8,840 nucleotides of DNA from Propionibacterium sp. (GTDB taxonomy: Bacteria; Actinomycetota; Actinomycetes; Propionibacteriales; Propionibacteriaceae): positions 1 through 8,840 of the forward strand of contig JAAYAO010000095.1 of assembly GCA_012719335.1 (NCBI GenBank), given 5' to 3'. This document shows, piece after piece, positions 1 through 6,272 of the stretch. The notes under the pieces are model-generated. The model was not told where the DNA came from, made no database searches, and saw only the letters and a list, made by a program, of their open reading frames with translations. Each line of letters begins with the position of its first letter. Position 1 is the first letter of the stretch. A program made the translations under genes and the position numbers.

Positions 1-629
1 CGTTTCGGCTCCGGCCAGCCGTTGTTGAACTGGGTCGGGTCCGACACACTGGCCGCCCGTAGCGTACTGACGCCCCGGAAGACGTGCTGCCAATCGGGCT
101 GGAAACCGGTGAAGGTCACCACGGCCTGCCGTTCGTCGTCGCCCTGCTCGACCTTCTCGATCACCGAGAAGCGAGTGTCGGCACAGGAGAATCCCTCGCT
201 GTCACCCCCGCAGGCCTGCACGGTGGCGGCGATGTCCTGCCAGGTGATGGGGCTGCCGTCACCCCAGACCGCCTCGGGGTTGAGGGTGATGGTGGCCACG
301 GTGGGGTCGCCGGAGGCCTCGGCCGACACGACATAGTCGGGATTCGGGGTGGCGACGCCGGCCTCGTCGTAATCGAAGAAGTTCGGCAGGTACGGCAGGG
401 TGTGGGTGCCGGGGATCGACGAACCGGCGTGTAGCGGGTTGAAGGTCTGCCCCATCGAGGCCACCGCGATCCGCAACTCGCCACCGGAGGAGACCTCCTC
501 GCGGGGCATCGCGTTGATGGACTGATGTACCAGCGGGGTGCGGTCCTGCTCCTCGCTGCCGTCATCGGTGCAGGCGCTCAGCGCCAACAGCGACCCCAGG
601 AGCGGTACCAGCCATCGTCGAGCCTTCAC
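1..629 (-). CDS. Family-5-type ABC substrate-binding lipoprotein, N-terminal part (cut by window edge)
   Basis: About 209 residues are visible; the rest lies beyond position 1. The start is a GTG preceded by a strong GGGAGGGG ribosome binding site. Residues 1-20 form a lipoprotein signal: basic KARR, a hydrophobic run, then the lipobox LSAC with Cys20 as the lipidation site. An acidic, Ser-rich linker follows, then a stretch typical of peptide/oligopeptide-binding (SBP_bac_5) proteins: a GELRIAV strand near residue 49, the FNPLHAG segment, and TITLNPEAVWGDGSPITWQD, which matches the family's 'W.DG.PIT..D' motif. The protein should sit on the outer face of the membrane and bind a peptide-like or other solute; the ligand is unknown. 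An LpqW-like envelope role, as for mycobacterial relatives of this fold, is an alternative. No permease genes are visible. It lies 66 bp downstream of pmt on the same strand. Family call is confident; specific function is not. Confidence 0.85.
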   Translation of the reverse strand, partial: MKARRWLVPLLGSLLALSACTDDGSEEQDRTPLVHQSINAMPREEVSSGGELRIAVASMGQTFNPLHAGSSIPGTHTLPYLPNFFDYDEAGVATPNPDYVVSAEASGDPTVATITLNPEAVWGDGSPITWQDIAATVQACGGDSEGFSCADTRFSVIEKVEQGDDERQAVVTFTGFQPDWQHVFRGVSTLRAASVSDPTQFNNGWPEPK

Positions 630-635
630 GAATTG

Positions 636-670
636 CCCCTCCCGTACTTCGTCACCACGTGTGAACTCTA
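636..670 (-). promoter_or_regulatory. Probable promoter -10 and ribosome binding site of the substrate-binding lipoprotein
   Basis: On the minus strand a TAGAGT hexamer (665-670) fits the TAnnnT -10 consensus. About 30 nt downstream is GGGAGGGG (636-643), 6 nt before the GTG start, an excellent Shine-Dalgarno match. No convincing -35 is visible. The gene is therefore leadered and ribosome-binding-site dependent, unlike most genes in the window. The hexamer lies in the gap after the pmt stop, so the gene may be expressed independently of pmt, by read-through, or both. The ribosome binding site is secure; the promoter is inferred. Confidence 0.55.
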
Positions 671-695
671 GTGGACGGGTGCGCGCCGGTCGGCC

Positions 696-2375
696 TCAGA
701 TCCACGAACGCAGCCACATCCGTTGCAACCAGGCCGAACGGGGTAACACCTCATCGGTGTAAACGGGATAGAAGAACGCAAAGTTCACCATGATCAGCGC
801 AACCACCACCCCGACCGCGATGGCACCGGTCTGTCGGCGCAATCCCGGCTCGGGCGGACCGAGCAGTTGGCCCAGTACCAGCGACAGGGCGATCACCAGG
901 AACGGCACGAGGCAGATCGCGTAGAAGTAGAACAGCGGCCGGTCGGTGTACTGGAACCAGGGCAGCCAGGTGCTCGCCACCCCCACCACCGGAACGCCGA
1001 ACCGCCAGTCGCGGGCGCCGACCCACCACACCACCGCCAGTACCAGGGCGGCGGTGGCCAGCCACCACAGCAACGGCGTGCCCAACCCGGTGATCACCGA
1101 CAGGCACTTCTCCGCCTCGGGCGGGCAGCCATTCGTGCCGGGTTGGATGTCGTTGACCGCGTCGATGCCGATCGGACGGGCCAGCACCAGCCAGCCGGCC
1201 GGGTGCGCGGAGTAGGTGTGGGTGGCCTGGTTGATGAAGTCGCCGGTGTGGAAGGCGTAGATCTCGCGTTGATATTCCAGCCACGAGGCCAACGGGGCGG
1301 GAAACAGTCGGGCGAGCAGCGACTCGGGATTCTCCACCGCCCATTGCCGTTTCCAGCCACCCGAGGTGGCGAACCAGCCGGCCCAGGACGCCACGTACAG
1401 GCTCACCGCCACCACCACGGTCTGGAAGAAGGCCGCGATCCCGTCCTGAATCACCCGCAGCACGGGGTTCGCGGTGCTGCCGGCCACCCGCCGCATGCCG
1501 TGGTCCCAGGCCAGGCTGAGCACCGCGAAGGCGGCCAGCACGTACAACGAGTTCCACTTGGTGCCGATCGCCAACCCGAACATCACCCCGGCCAGCAACC
1601 GCCAGGGACGCCACCAGCGCACCGGGCCCACCGCCGGGCCGAGGGCCGTCCGGCCGATGCTCTGCAGATGGTCGGCCAACCGGCCGCGGGCATGGTCGCG
1701 GTCGACCACCAGCGCCGCCACCGCCGCCAGCAGGAAGAACGCCTGGAAGATGTCCAGCAGGGCGATCCGGCTCATCACGAAGGCCAGCCCGTCGACGGTG
1801 AGCAGGACGCCGGCGATCGCGCCGATCAGGTTCGATCGGGACAGCCGGATGGTCAGCCGGATCACCATGAACACCAGCAGGGTGCCGAACACCAGCGGCA
1901 TGAACCGCCACCCGAAGGGCGTCATACCGAACATCGCCTCCCCGGCGGCGATCAGCCATTTGCCGACCGGTGGGTGCACGATGAAGGCCGCGGTGTCCTG
2001 CCACACCTCGGTGTTGCCGGCGATGATCCGCTCGTTGGCGTCCTCCGGCCAGGATCGCTCGTACCCGAAGTGCAGCAGCGACCAGGCGTCCTTGGCGTAG
2101 TAGGTCTCGTCGAAGACCAGTTTGTTCGGGGTGCCGAGATTCACCAGCCGCAGCCCGAAGGCGGCGACGGTCAGCACCACGGTGATCACCCAACCGACCA
2201 GCACCGGGGGCAACTGGGGCCGCAGCCGGGCGATCGCATCCTCGGTGCCGCCGCGCAGATAGGTGTGCGGTTGGCGGGCGTGACGCGACATCGCCCGGGT
2301 GGCCGGCAAGCCCGGCAGCCGGGCCGCTGTGGGCAGCCCGAACCTGCGCTGCGGTGCCGGCGATGTCGTTGTCAC
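696..2375 (-). CDS. pmt: Polyprenyl-phosphate-mannose: protein O-mannosyltransferase (GT39, Pmt)
   Basis: This integral membrane enzyme transfers mannose from polyprenyl-phosphate-mannose to Ser/Thr of exported proteins on the outer face of the membrane. The 559-residue reading has a Pro/Arg-rich cytoplasmic N-terminus, a first membrane helix at about residues 58-78, then the extracytoplasmic loop FDETYYAKDAW with the Asp89-Glu90 pair typical of the catalytic loop of this family, followed by HPPVGKW at 134-140 and FGWR. Many hydrophobic helices follow, and the C-terminus WLRSWI resembles the M. tuberculosis Pmt (Rv1002c) end. Start choice: GTG at 2375 lies exactly 6 nt after a TACGAT -10-like hexamer; GTG at 2381 and ATG at 2291 are in-frame alternatives, and the reading frame extends further upstream only as antisense of rsmI. 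It is divergent from rsmI, as in mycobacteria. The downstream lipoprotein could be one of its substrates (inference). Confidence 0.93.
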   Translation of the reverse strand: MTTTSPAPQRRFGLPTAARLPGLPATRAMSRHARQPHTYLRGGTEDAIARLRPQLPPVLVGWVITVVLTVAAFGLRLVNLGTPNKLVFDETYYAKDAWSLLHFGYERSWPEDANERIIAGNTEVWQDTAAFIVHPPVGKWLIAAGEAMFGMTPFGWRFMPLVFGTLLVFMVIRLTIRLSRSNLIGAIAGVLLTVDGLAFVMSRIALLDIFQAFFLLAAVAALVVDRDHARGRLADHLQSIGRTALGPAVGPVRWWRPWRLLAGVMFGLAIGTKWNSLYVLAAFAVLSLAWDHGMRRVAGSTANPVLRVIQDGIAAFFQTVVVAVSLYVASWAGWFATSGGWKRQWAVENPESLLARLFPAPLASWLEYQREIYAFHTGDFINQATHTYSAHPAGWLVLARPIGIDAVNDIQPGTNGCPPEAEKCLSVITGLGTPLLWWLATAALVLAVVWWVGARDWRFGVPVVGVASTWLPWFQYTDRPLFYFYAICLVPFLVIALSLVLGQLLGPPEPGLRRQTGAIAVGVVVALIMVNFAFFYPVYTDEVLPRSAWLQRMWLRSWI

Positions 2376-2381
2376 GGGCAC

Positions 2382-2387
2382 ATCGTA
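2382..2387 (-). promoter_or_regulatory. -10-like hexamer for leaderless pmt
   Basis: TACGAT on the minus strand matches TAnnnT and is followed by six bases (GTGCCC) and then the GTG start at 2375. Transcription starting at the usual distance would begin at or next to that G, giving an mRNA without a leader. No Shine-Dalgarno sequence precedes any of the candidate pmt starts, which supports this reading. No clear -35 is seen. Confidence 0.5.
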
Positions 2388-2399
2388 GGCGTTGGGGGC

Positions 2400-2405
2400 T
2401 ACCGT
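2400..2405 (+). promoter_or_regulatory. -10-like hexamer for leaderless rsmI
   Basis: TACCGT (TAnnnT) is followed by seven bases (TGGCCGG) and the GTG start of rsmI at 2413. There is no ribosome binding site, so the transcript probably begins at the start codon. The hexamer lies only 12 bp from the oppositely oriented pmt hexamer, so the two polymerase footprints must overlap. Confidence 0.55.
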
Positions 2406-2412
2406 TGGCCGG

Positions 2413-3234
2413 GTGAGCGACGGAGTGCTGGTGTTGGCGGGCAGCCCGATCGGCGATGTGGCTGATGCCACCCCGGCCCTGGCCCGCGAGTTGACCGACG
2501 CCGATGTGATCGCCGCCGAGGACACCCGGCGGCTGCACCGGCTGGTGCAGCGGCTCGGCGTGACCACCGAAGCCAGGGTGGTGTCCTACTTCGAGGGCAA
2601 TGAAGCGGCCCGCACCGAGGCGCTGGCCGCCGATCTGGCCGACGGGCTGCGGGTGCTGGTGATCACCGACGCCGGGATGCCCTCGGTGTCCGACCCCGGC
2701 TATCGGCTGGTGCGCGCGGCGATCGAGCAGGGGGCCCGGGTGACCGCGGTGCCCGGCCCCTCGGCGGTGCTGACCGCGCTGGCGGTGTCCGGCCTGCCGG
2801 TCGACCGGTTCTGTTTCGAGGGGTTCCTGCCGCGCAAGGGCGGGGAGCGGCGTCGGCGACTGGCCGGGCTGCGCACCGAGGAACGCACCATGGTCTTCTT
2901 CGAGGCCCCGCACCGGCTGGCCGATTTTCTCGGTGACGCCGCCGAGGCCCTGGGTGCGGAGCGGCAGGGGGCGGTGTGCCGCGAACTCACCAAGACCTAC
3001 GTGGAGGTGCGGCGCGGGACGCTGACCGAACTGCGCGACTGGGCCACCGATGGCGTGCGGGGTGAGATCACCGTGGTGATCGCCGGGGCCGTCGCGGTGC
3101 CGGTCGATCACGATGCGGCCGTCGCCCAGGTGCGGGCCCTGGTCGCCGACGGGATGCGGCTGAAGGAAGCCGTGGCCGAGGTGGCCGCCGCCACCGGCAT
3201 CGCCCGCAACACCCTCTATCGCGATTCGCTGTAG
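2413..3234 (+). CDS. rsmI: 16S rRNA (cytidine-1402-2'-O)-methyltransferase RsmI
   Basis: RsmI uses S-adenosylmethionine to 2'-O-methylate C1402 in the decoding centre of 16S rRNA. The 273-residue protein is of normal length. The tetrapyrrole-methylase fold is recognisable throughout: N-terminal VLVLAGSPIGDVADATPAL (residues 5-23, the 'TPIGN' glycine loop), AAEDTRR at 34-40, ITDAGMPSVSDPGYRLV at 84-100, VPGPSAVLTALAVSGLP at 113-129, then FCFEGFLPRKG at 133-143. FFEAPHR, CRELTK and GEITVVIAG follow in the usual order. The C-terminal segment MRLKEAVAEVAAATGIARNTLY resembles the helical tail of the family. GTG at 2413 is preferred over an upstream in-frame TTG (2392) because homologues begin just before the first strand and because a TACCGT hexamer sits 7 nt before it. 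It is divergent from pmt and followed after 17 bp by tatD. Confidence 0.95.
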   Translation: MSDGVLVLAGSPIGDVADATPALARELTDADVIAAEDTRRLHRLVQRLGVTTEARVVSYFEGNEAARTEALAADLADGLRVLVITDAGMPSVSDPGYRLVRAAIEQGARVTAVPGPSAVLTALAVSGLPVDRFCFEGFLPRKGGERRRRLAGLRTEERTMVFFEAPHRLADFLGDAAEALGAERQGAVCRELTKTYVEVRRGTLTELRDWATDGVRGEITVVIAGAVAVPVDHDAAVAQVRALVADGMRLKEAVAEVAAATGIARNTLYRDSL

Positions 3235-3238
3235 CGAC

Positions 3239-3244
3239 TACCGT
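3239..3244 (+). promoter_or_regulatory. -10-like hexamer for leaderless tatD
   Basis: TACCGT begins 5 bp after the rsmI stop codon and is followed by seven bases (GGCAGGG) and ATG at 3252. The spacing equals that of the identical hexamer before rsmI. The GGCAGGG stretch touches the ATG and is too close to act as a normal Shine-Dalgarno site. tatD may thus have its own leaderless transcript in addition to read-through from rsmI. Confidence 0.5.
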
Positions 3245-3251
3245 GGCAGGG

Positions 3252-4124
3252 ATGAAGGACACCCTGCCCACCGAACTGCCCGCCGCCCTGCCGGTCGAGG
3301 TGGTGGATTCACACACCCACCTCGACACCGTGCAGGCCTACACCGGCTGCCCCCCGGACGAGGCCATCGCCGCCGCGGCCGCGGTGGGGGTGACCCGACT
3401 GGCCCAGATCGGTTGCGATGTGGCCGGGTCGCGCTGGGCGGTCGAGCTGGCGCACCGGTACCCCGGGGTGGTGGCGACGGTCGCGCTGCATCCCAATGAC
3501 GCCGCCCGTACCGCGGCCCGCTCCGCCGAGGCACTCACCGAGGCGCTGGCCGACATCGAAGCCCTGCTGGCCGACCCGCACAACGACGAGGTGCTGCGCG
3601 GGGTGGGGGAGACCGGGCTGGACTACTACCGCACCACCGAACCCGCGCTGCAGCGGGCGCAGCAGGAGTCCTTCGCCGCGCACATCGAGTTCGCCCACCG
3701 CTTCGCCCGCACCCTGGTGATCCACAACCGGAACTCCCACGACGACCTGCTCGCGGTGCTGGACGAGTGCACCGTGCCCGAGCGGGTGATCATGCACTGT
3801 TTCAGTGGTGACGCCGCGTTCGCCCGGCAATGCCTGGATCGGGGAGCCTGGCTGTCGTTCCCCGGCACCGTCACCTACAAGGCCAACCACGAACTGCGCG
3901 AGGCACTCGACGTGGTGCCGCTGGATCGGTTGCTGGTGGAGACCGACGCCCCCTTCCTCACCCCGGTGCCGCACCGGGGCTGGCCGAACGCGCCGGTGCT
4001 GGTGCCGCACACGGTCGAGTTCATCGCCGAACACCGGGGAGAGGGACTGGCCGAGGTCGCCGCCGCGTTGACCGCGAACGCCTTCGCCGCCTACGGCGGG
4101 GAGTGGCCGTCCAACGCAAGCTGA
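3252..4124 (+). CDS. tatD: TatD-family metal-dependent deoxyribonuclease
   Basis: TatD proteins are TIM-barrel metallo-hydrolases with 3'-5' exonuclease activity on DNA (and some RNA), cytoplasmic, linked to DNA repair and nucleic-acid turnover. The 290-residue product has the complete metal-ligand set: VDSHTHLD with His21 and His23, GVGETGLDYYR with Glu120, VIHNRNSHDD with His158, MHCFSGD with His182, and LVETDAPFLTP with Asp232. The C-terminus FAAYGGEW is usual for the family. ATG at 3252 is chosen over GTG at 3243 because the latter lies inside the TACCGT -10-like element, and the ATG sits at leaderless spacing behind it. In M. tuberculosis tatD is also directly upstream of rpfB, but a methionyl-tRNA synthetase gene and others lie between rsmI and tatD; here only 17 bp do. 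The cellular substrate in this organism is unknown. Confidence 0.94.
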   Translation: MKDTLPTELPAALPVEVVDSHTHLDTVQAYTGCPPDEAIAAAAAVGVTRLAQIGCDVAGSRWAVELAHRYPGVVATVALHPNDAARTAARSAEALTEALADIEALLADPHNDEVLRGVGETGLDYYRTTEPALQRAQQESFAAHIEFAHRFARTLVIHNRNSHDDLLAVLDECTVPERVIMHCFSGDAAFARQCLDRGAWLSFPGTVTYKANHELREALDVVPLDRLLVETDAPFLTPVPHRGWPNAPVLVPHTVEFIAEHRGEGLAEVAAALTANAFAAYGGEWPSNAS

Positions 4125-4154
4125 GAACGTCCTGAGAGACCGGTGAGGAAGGAT

Positions 4155-4184
4155 TTGGATTCCCGAATCCGGTGGCGTTACCAT
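4155..4184 (+). promoter_or_regulatory. Promoter of the rpfB-ksgA-ispE cluster
   Basis: TTGGAT (4155-4160, partial match to TTGACA) is separated by 18 bp from TACCAT (4179-4184, TAnnnT). The predicted transcription start near 4191 leaves a leader of about 30 nt before the GTG at 4223. This is the best -35/-10 pair in the window. The rest of the 98-bp tatD-rpfB gap shows no terminator hairpin with a T-run. Confidence 0.5.
4157..4170. repeat. Inverted repeat GGATTC-CC-GAATCC overlapping the rpfB -35
   Basis: Perfect 6-bp arms with a 2-bp spacer overlap the -35 hexamer and the -35/-10 spacer of the proposed rpfB promoter. It is A/T-richer than its surroundings. Because it lies upstream of the predicted transcription start and has no T-run, a DNA operator is a better reading than an RNA hairpin or a tatD terminator. 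The regulator is unknown. Confidence 0.45.
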
Positions 4185-4210
4185 TCCGTGACCGTTCCAT
4201 CCAATACCTC

Positions 4211-4215
4211 GGGAG
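4211..4215 (+). promoter_or_regulatory. Ribosome binding site that fixes the rpfB start
   Basis: GGGAG ends 7 nt before GTG at 4223, optimal Shine-Dalgarno spacing. It selects this start over an in-frame GTG at 4172, which would add residues in front of the signal sequence and would lie upstream of the predicted transcription start. Confidence 0.6.
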
Positions 4216-4222
4216 CCGGACT

Positions 4223-5371
4223 GTGCGTCGGAAGATCCTCACCGCGATTGTCGCCACCGTGACGGCGTTCGCCGTCGGCGGCACCATCGGTGTCTACCAA
4301 GCTCTGGACAAGACCGTCACCCTCACCATCGATGGTCGGCCGCAGCAGGTCAGCACCATGTCGCGCTCGGTCGGGGCACTGCTGGAGGAGCAGGGCATCG
4401 AACCGGGTGAACACGACGTGGTCGCACCCGCCGTCGACACCCCGCTCAACGACGGCACCCGGATTTCGGTGCGCTACGGCCGAGAGGTGACCATCACCCT
4501 GGACGGCCGCACCGCCACCCACTGGACCACCGGCACCTCGGTCGGTGAGGTGCTCGACATCCTCCAGATCAAGTCCGCCGGGGCCGACATGTCCGCCTCC
4601 CGGTCGCGTGCGGTGGGCCGCGAGGGCTTCGAGTTGACCGTCGACACCGCCAAGTCGATCACCGTGATCCTCGGCGGGGAGACCAAGCAGTGGGAGACCA
4701 CCGCGACCACCGTCGGTGCAGCGATCGAGGACCTCGGCCTGGACGTCGACGGCGATGACATCGTGCGTCCGAGCACGGTCACCGCGATCGCCGACGGCAG
4801 CACCATCAAGGTCGTCAAGGTCGATGTGTCCAACGAGACCAAGACCGAGGCGATTCCGTTCAAGACCGTCGAGAAGCAGGACGCCGAACTCGAGCGTGGC
4901 ACCACCAAGGTGGCCCAGCGCGGCAAGCAGGGCGAGAAGACGATCACCTACAAGGTGGTCAAGCACGACGACGAGATCTACGCCCGCAGCGTCGCCAAGG
5001 AAGAGGTCACCACGAAGCCGGTCGACAAGGTCGTCCGGGTGGGTACCCGCAAGCCGGCGCCGAAGCCCGCCCCGTCCACCTCCTCCGGCTCGTCCTCGGG
5101 CGGCGGCAGCAGCAGTGCACCGCCGGTCGCCGGCGGATCGGTCTGGGACCGGCTGGCCCAGTGCGAGTCCGGCGGCAACTGGTCGATCAACACCGGCAAC
5201 GGCTACTACGGCGGCCTGCAGTTCAGCGCCTCCTCGTGGCGCGCGGTGGGTGGCACCGGTCTGCCGCACCAGCACTCCCGTGAGGAGCAGATCCGCCGCG
5301 CCGAGATCCTGAAGTCCAAGCAGGGCTGGGGCGCCTGGCCGGCCTGCACCCGCAAGCTCGGGCTCCGCTGA
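4223..5371 (+). CDS. rpfB: Resuscitation-promoting factor RpfB (DUF348 x3 - G5 - transglycosylase-like)
   Basis: RpfB is a secreted or membrane-anchored muralytic enzyme that cleaves peptidoglycan and promotes exit from dormancy in Actinobacteria. The 382-residue product matches the mycobacterial layout. A basic N-terminus (RRK) and one hydrophobic helix (about 5-27) form a signal or anchor. Three DUF348 repeats follow at about 31-71, 88-128 and 145-187, each with a 'V.T.....V...L...G' pattern. A G5 domain spans about 203-275 (EAIPF to [10 protein letters not shown]). A Ser/Gly/Pro linker (276-305) leads to the catalytic domain (306-382): [37 protein letters not shown]. Glu315 is the expected catalytic acid, and Cys314 and Cys375 the expected disulfide pair. 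The chosen GTG has a good ribosome binding site. It heads rpfB-ksgA-ispE, the same order as in M. tuberculosis, with ksgA starting at or just after its stop. Confidence 0.96.
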   Translation: MRRKILTAIVATVTAFAVGGTIGVYQALDKTVTLTIDGRPQQVSTMSRSVGALLEEQGIEPGEHDVVAPAVDTPLNDGTRISVRYGREVTITLDGRTATHWTTGTSVGEVLDILQIKSAGADMSASRSRAVGREGFELTVDTAKSITVILGGETKQWETTATTVGAAIEDLGLDVDGDDIVRPSTVTAIADGSTIKVVKVDVSNETKTEAIPFKTVEKQDAELERGTTKVAQRGKQGEKTITYKVVKHDDEIYARSVAKEEVTTKPVDKVVRVGTRKPAPKPAPSTSSGSSSGGGSSSAPPVAGGSVWDRLAQCESGGNWSINTGNGYYGGLQFSASSWRAVGGTGLPHQHSREEQIRRAEILKSKQGWGAWPACTRKLGLR

Positions 5372-5381
5372 CCACCTCGTC

Positions 5382-5387
5382 GGGAGG
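5382..5387 (+). promoter_or_regulatory. Shine-Dalgarno site supporting a CTG start for ksgA
   Basis: GGGAGG lies 10 bp after the rpfB stop. The in-frame codons behind it are CTG at 5392 (4-nt gap) and CTG at 5395 (7-nt gap), both just ahead of the conserved ksgA N-terminus. No ATG, GTG or TTG is in range and in frame. It could be chance, as it encodes Gly codons if translation begins earlier at 5368. Confidence 0.45.
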
Positions 5388-5394
5388 CGGGCTG

Positions 5395-6261
5395 CTGGAC
5401 CCGACCACGGTTCGCCGGCTCGCTTCCGAGCTCGATCTGCGCCCCACCAAACAGCGGGGCCAGAACTTCGTCACCGACGCGAACACCGTGCGCCGGCTCG
5501 TCGGGTTGGCCGCGTTGACCCCCGAGGACGTGGTGCTCGAGGTCGGGCCCGGGCTCGGCTCCCTCACCCTCGGCCTGCTCGAGGTGGCGACCCACGTCAC
5601 CTGCATCGAGATCGAACCGGCCCTGGCCCGGCGCCTGCCGCGCACCGTCGCCGAACGGCTGCCCGGAGCCGAGCAGCGGCTGACCGTGATCGAGGACGAT
5701 GCCCTGCGGGTCGACCGGATCCCCGGCCCGGCACCGACCGCCATCGTGGCGAACCTGCCCTACAACGTGGCCGTGCCCGTCCTGCTTCACCTGTTCTCGA
5801 TCATCGACAGTTGGCGCACCGGCCTGGTGATGGTGCAATCGGAGGTCGCCGACCGACTGGTCGCCGGGCCCGGATCGCGCACCTACGGGGTGCCGTCGGT
5901 GAAAACCGCGTGGTACGCCGAGGCCACCCGCTCGGGCCAGGTCGGGCCCAATGTGTTCTGGCCGGTGCCGCGGGTCGACTCGGGGCTGGTGCGGTTGCGT
6001 CGGCAGGACCCACCCCCCACCTCGGCCGACCGCCGGCAGGTGTTCGCCGTGATCGACGCCGCCTTCGCCCAACGCCGCAAAATGCTCCGCTCCGCCCTGG
6101 CCGGCCTGGCCGGCTCGGCCGCAGCAGCCGCCGACGCCCTCACCGCGGCCGGGGTGGATCCCCAAGCCCGCGGGGAATCGCTGACCATCACCGACTTCGC
6201 CCGGATCGCCGAACACCTGCCCGACGGGGGCGGGTCGGGGCCGCGCGGGTCACTGGCCTAA
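5395..6261 (+). CDS. rsmA: 16S rRNA (A1518/A1519-N6) dimethyltransferase RsmA/KsgA, apparent CTG start
   Basis: RsmA dimethylates two adjacent adenines near the 3' end of 16S rRNA during 30S maturation, using S-adenosylmethionine. Counting from CTG 5395 (288 residues), the motifs are [13 protein letters not shown] (16-28), SAM motif [13 protein letters not shown] from 48, the acidic CIEIEPALA, catalytic [10 protein letters not shown] with Asn120-Tyr123, then [15 protein letters not shown] and [24 protein letters not shown] is in the C-terminal domain. The start is odd: the first ATG/GTG/TTG in frame is GTG 5488, which would remove the conserved RGQNF segment, and an upstream in-frame stop lies near 5281. 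Candidate starts are CTG 5395 or 5392 behind GGGAGG, or CTG 5368, which overlaps the rpfB stop as CTGA and would give an N-terminus ([11 protein letters not shown]) similar in length to other actinobacterial RsmA proteins. Function is certain; the start is not. Confidence 0.92.
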   Translation: MDPTTVRRLASELDLRPTKQRGQNFVTDANTVRRLVGLAALTPEDVVLEVGPGLGSLTLGLLEVATHVTCIEIEPALARRLPRTVAERLPGAEQRLTVIEDDALRVDRIPGPAPTAIVANLPYNVAVPVLLHLFSIIDSWRTGLVMVQSEVADRLVAGPGSRTYGVPSVKTAWYAEATRSGQVGPNVFWPVPRVDSGLVRLRRQDPPPTSADRRQVFAVIDAAFAQRRKMLRSALAGLAGSAAAAADALTAAGVDPQARGESLTITDFARIAEHLPDGGGSGPRGSLA

Positions 6262-6264
6262 CCT
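6259..6264 (+). promoter_or_regulatory. -10-like hexamer for ispE that contains the ksgA stop codon
   Basis: TAACCT fits TAnnnT; its first three bases are the TAA stop of ksgA. It lies 8 nt before GTG 6273 and 2 nt before GTG 6267. No Shine-Dalgarno sequence precedes either GTG. It may drive a short-leader or leaderless ispE transcript in addition to read-through from rpfB-ksgA. The spacing is slightly longer than for the other hexamers, so this is among the weaker examples. Confidence 0.4.
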
Positions 6265-6272
6265 TCGTGTCT

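Noticed and set aside
652..664. TCAC-N5-GTGA inverted repeat in the leader of the substrate-binding lipoprotein gene
   Set aside because: Arms of only 4 bp around a CACGT core; too short to separate from chance without conservation data.
2392..2412. Upstream TTG start for rsmI
   Set aside because: It would add seven residues not expected in homologues and overlap the divergent promoter; GTG 2413 has the leaderless spacing.
867..2465. 532-codon open frame on the plus strand, antisense to pmt
   Set aside because: The composition is Gly/Gln/His/Arg-rich without any domain-like pattern, and pmt on the other strand has clear family motifs.
2652..2705. RsmI ITDAGMPSVSDPG instead of the SDAGTP form, considered as an active-site change
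   Set aside because: To my knowledge the TDAGMPSVSDPG form is common in other actinobacterial RsmI proteins, so it is a lineage variant rather than an anomaly.
751..3111. Very long open frame on the minus strand (786 codons)
   Set aside because: It overlaps pmt in another frame and rsmI in antisense; the translation is a low-complexity Arg/Gly/His/Pro mix typical of shadow frames in GC-rich DNA.
4157..4170. Reading the GGATTC/GAATCC repeat as a tatD terminator
   Set aside because: The stem would be only 6 bp with a 2-nt loop and no T-run follows, so intrinsic termination is unlikely.
4172..4222. Upstream GTG start for rpfB
   Set aside because: It lies inside the proposed promoter and would bury the signal sequence behind 17 residues; GTG 4223 has a ribosome binding site and begins directly with the basic signal region.
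5206..6216. 336-codon minus-strand frame opposite ksgA
   Set aside because: Shadow of ksgA: Gly/His/Arg-rich, no recognisable motif, while the plus strand carries all RsmA motifs.
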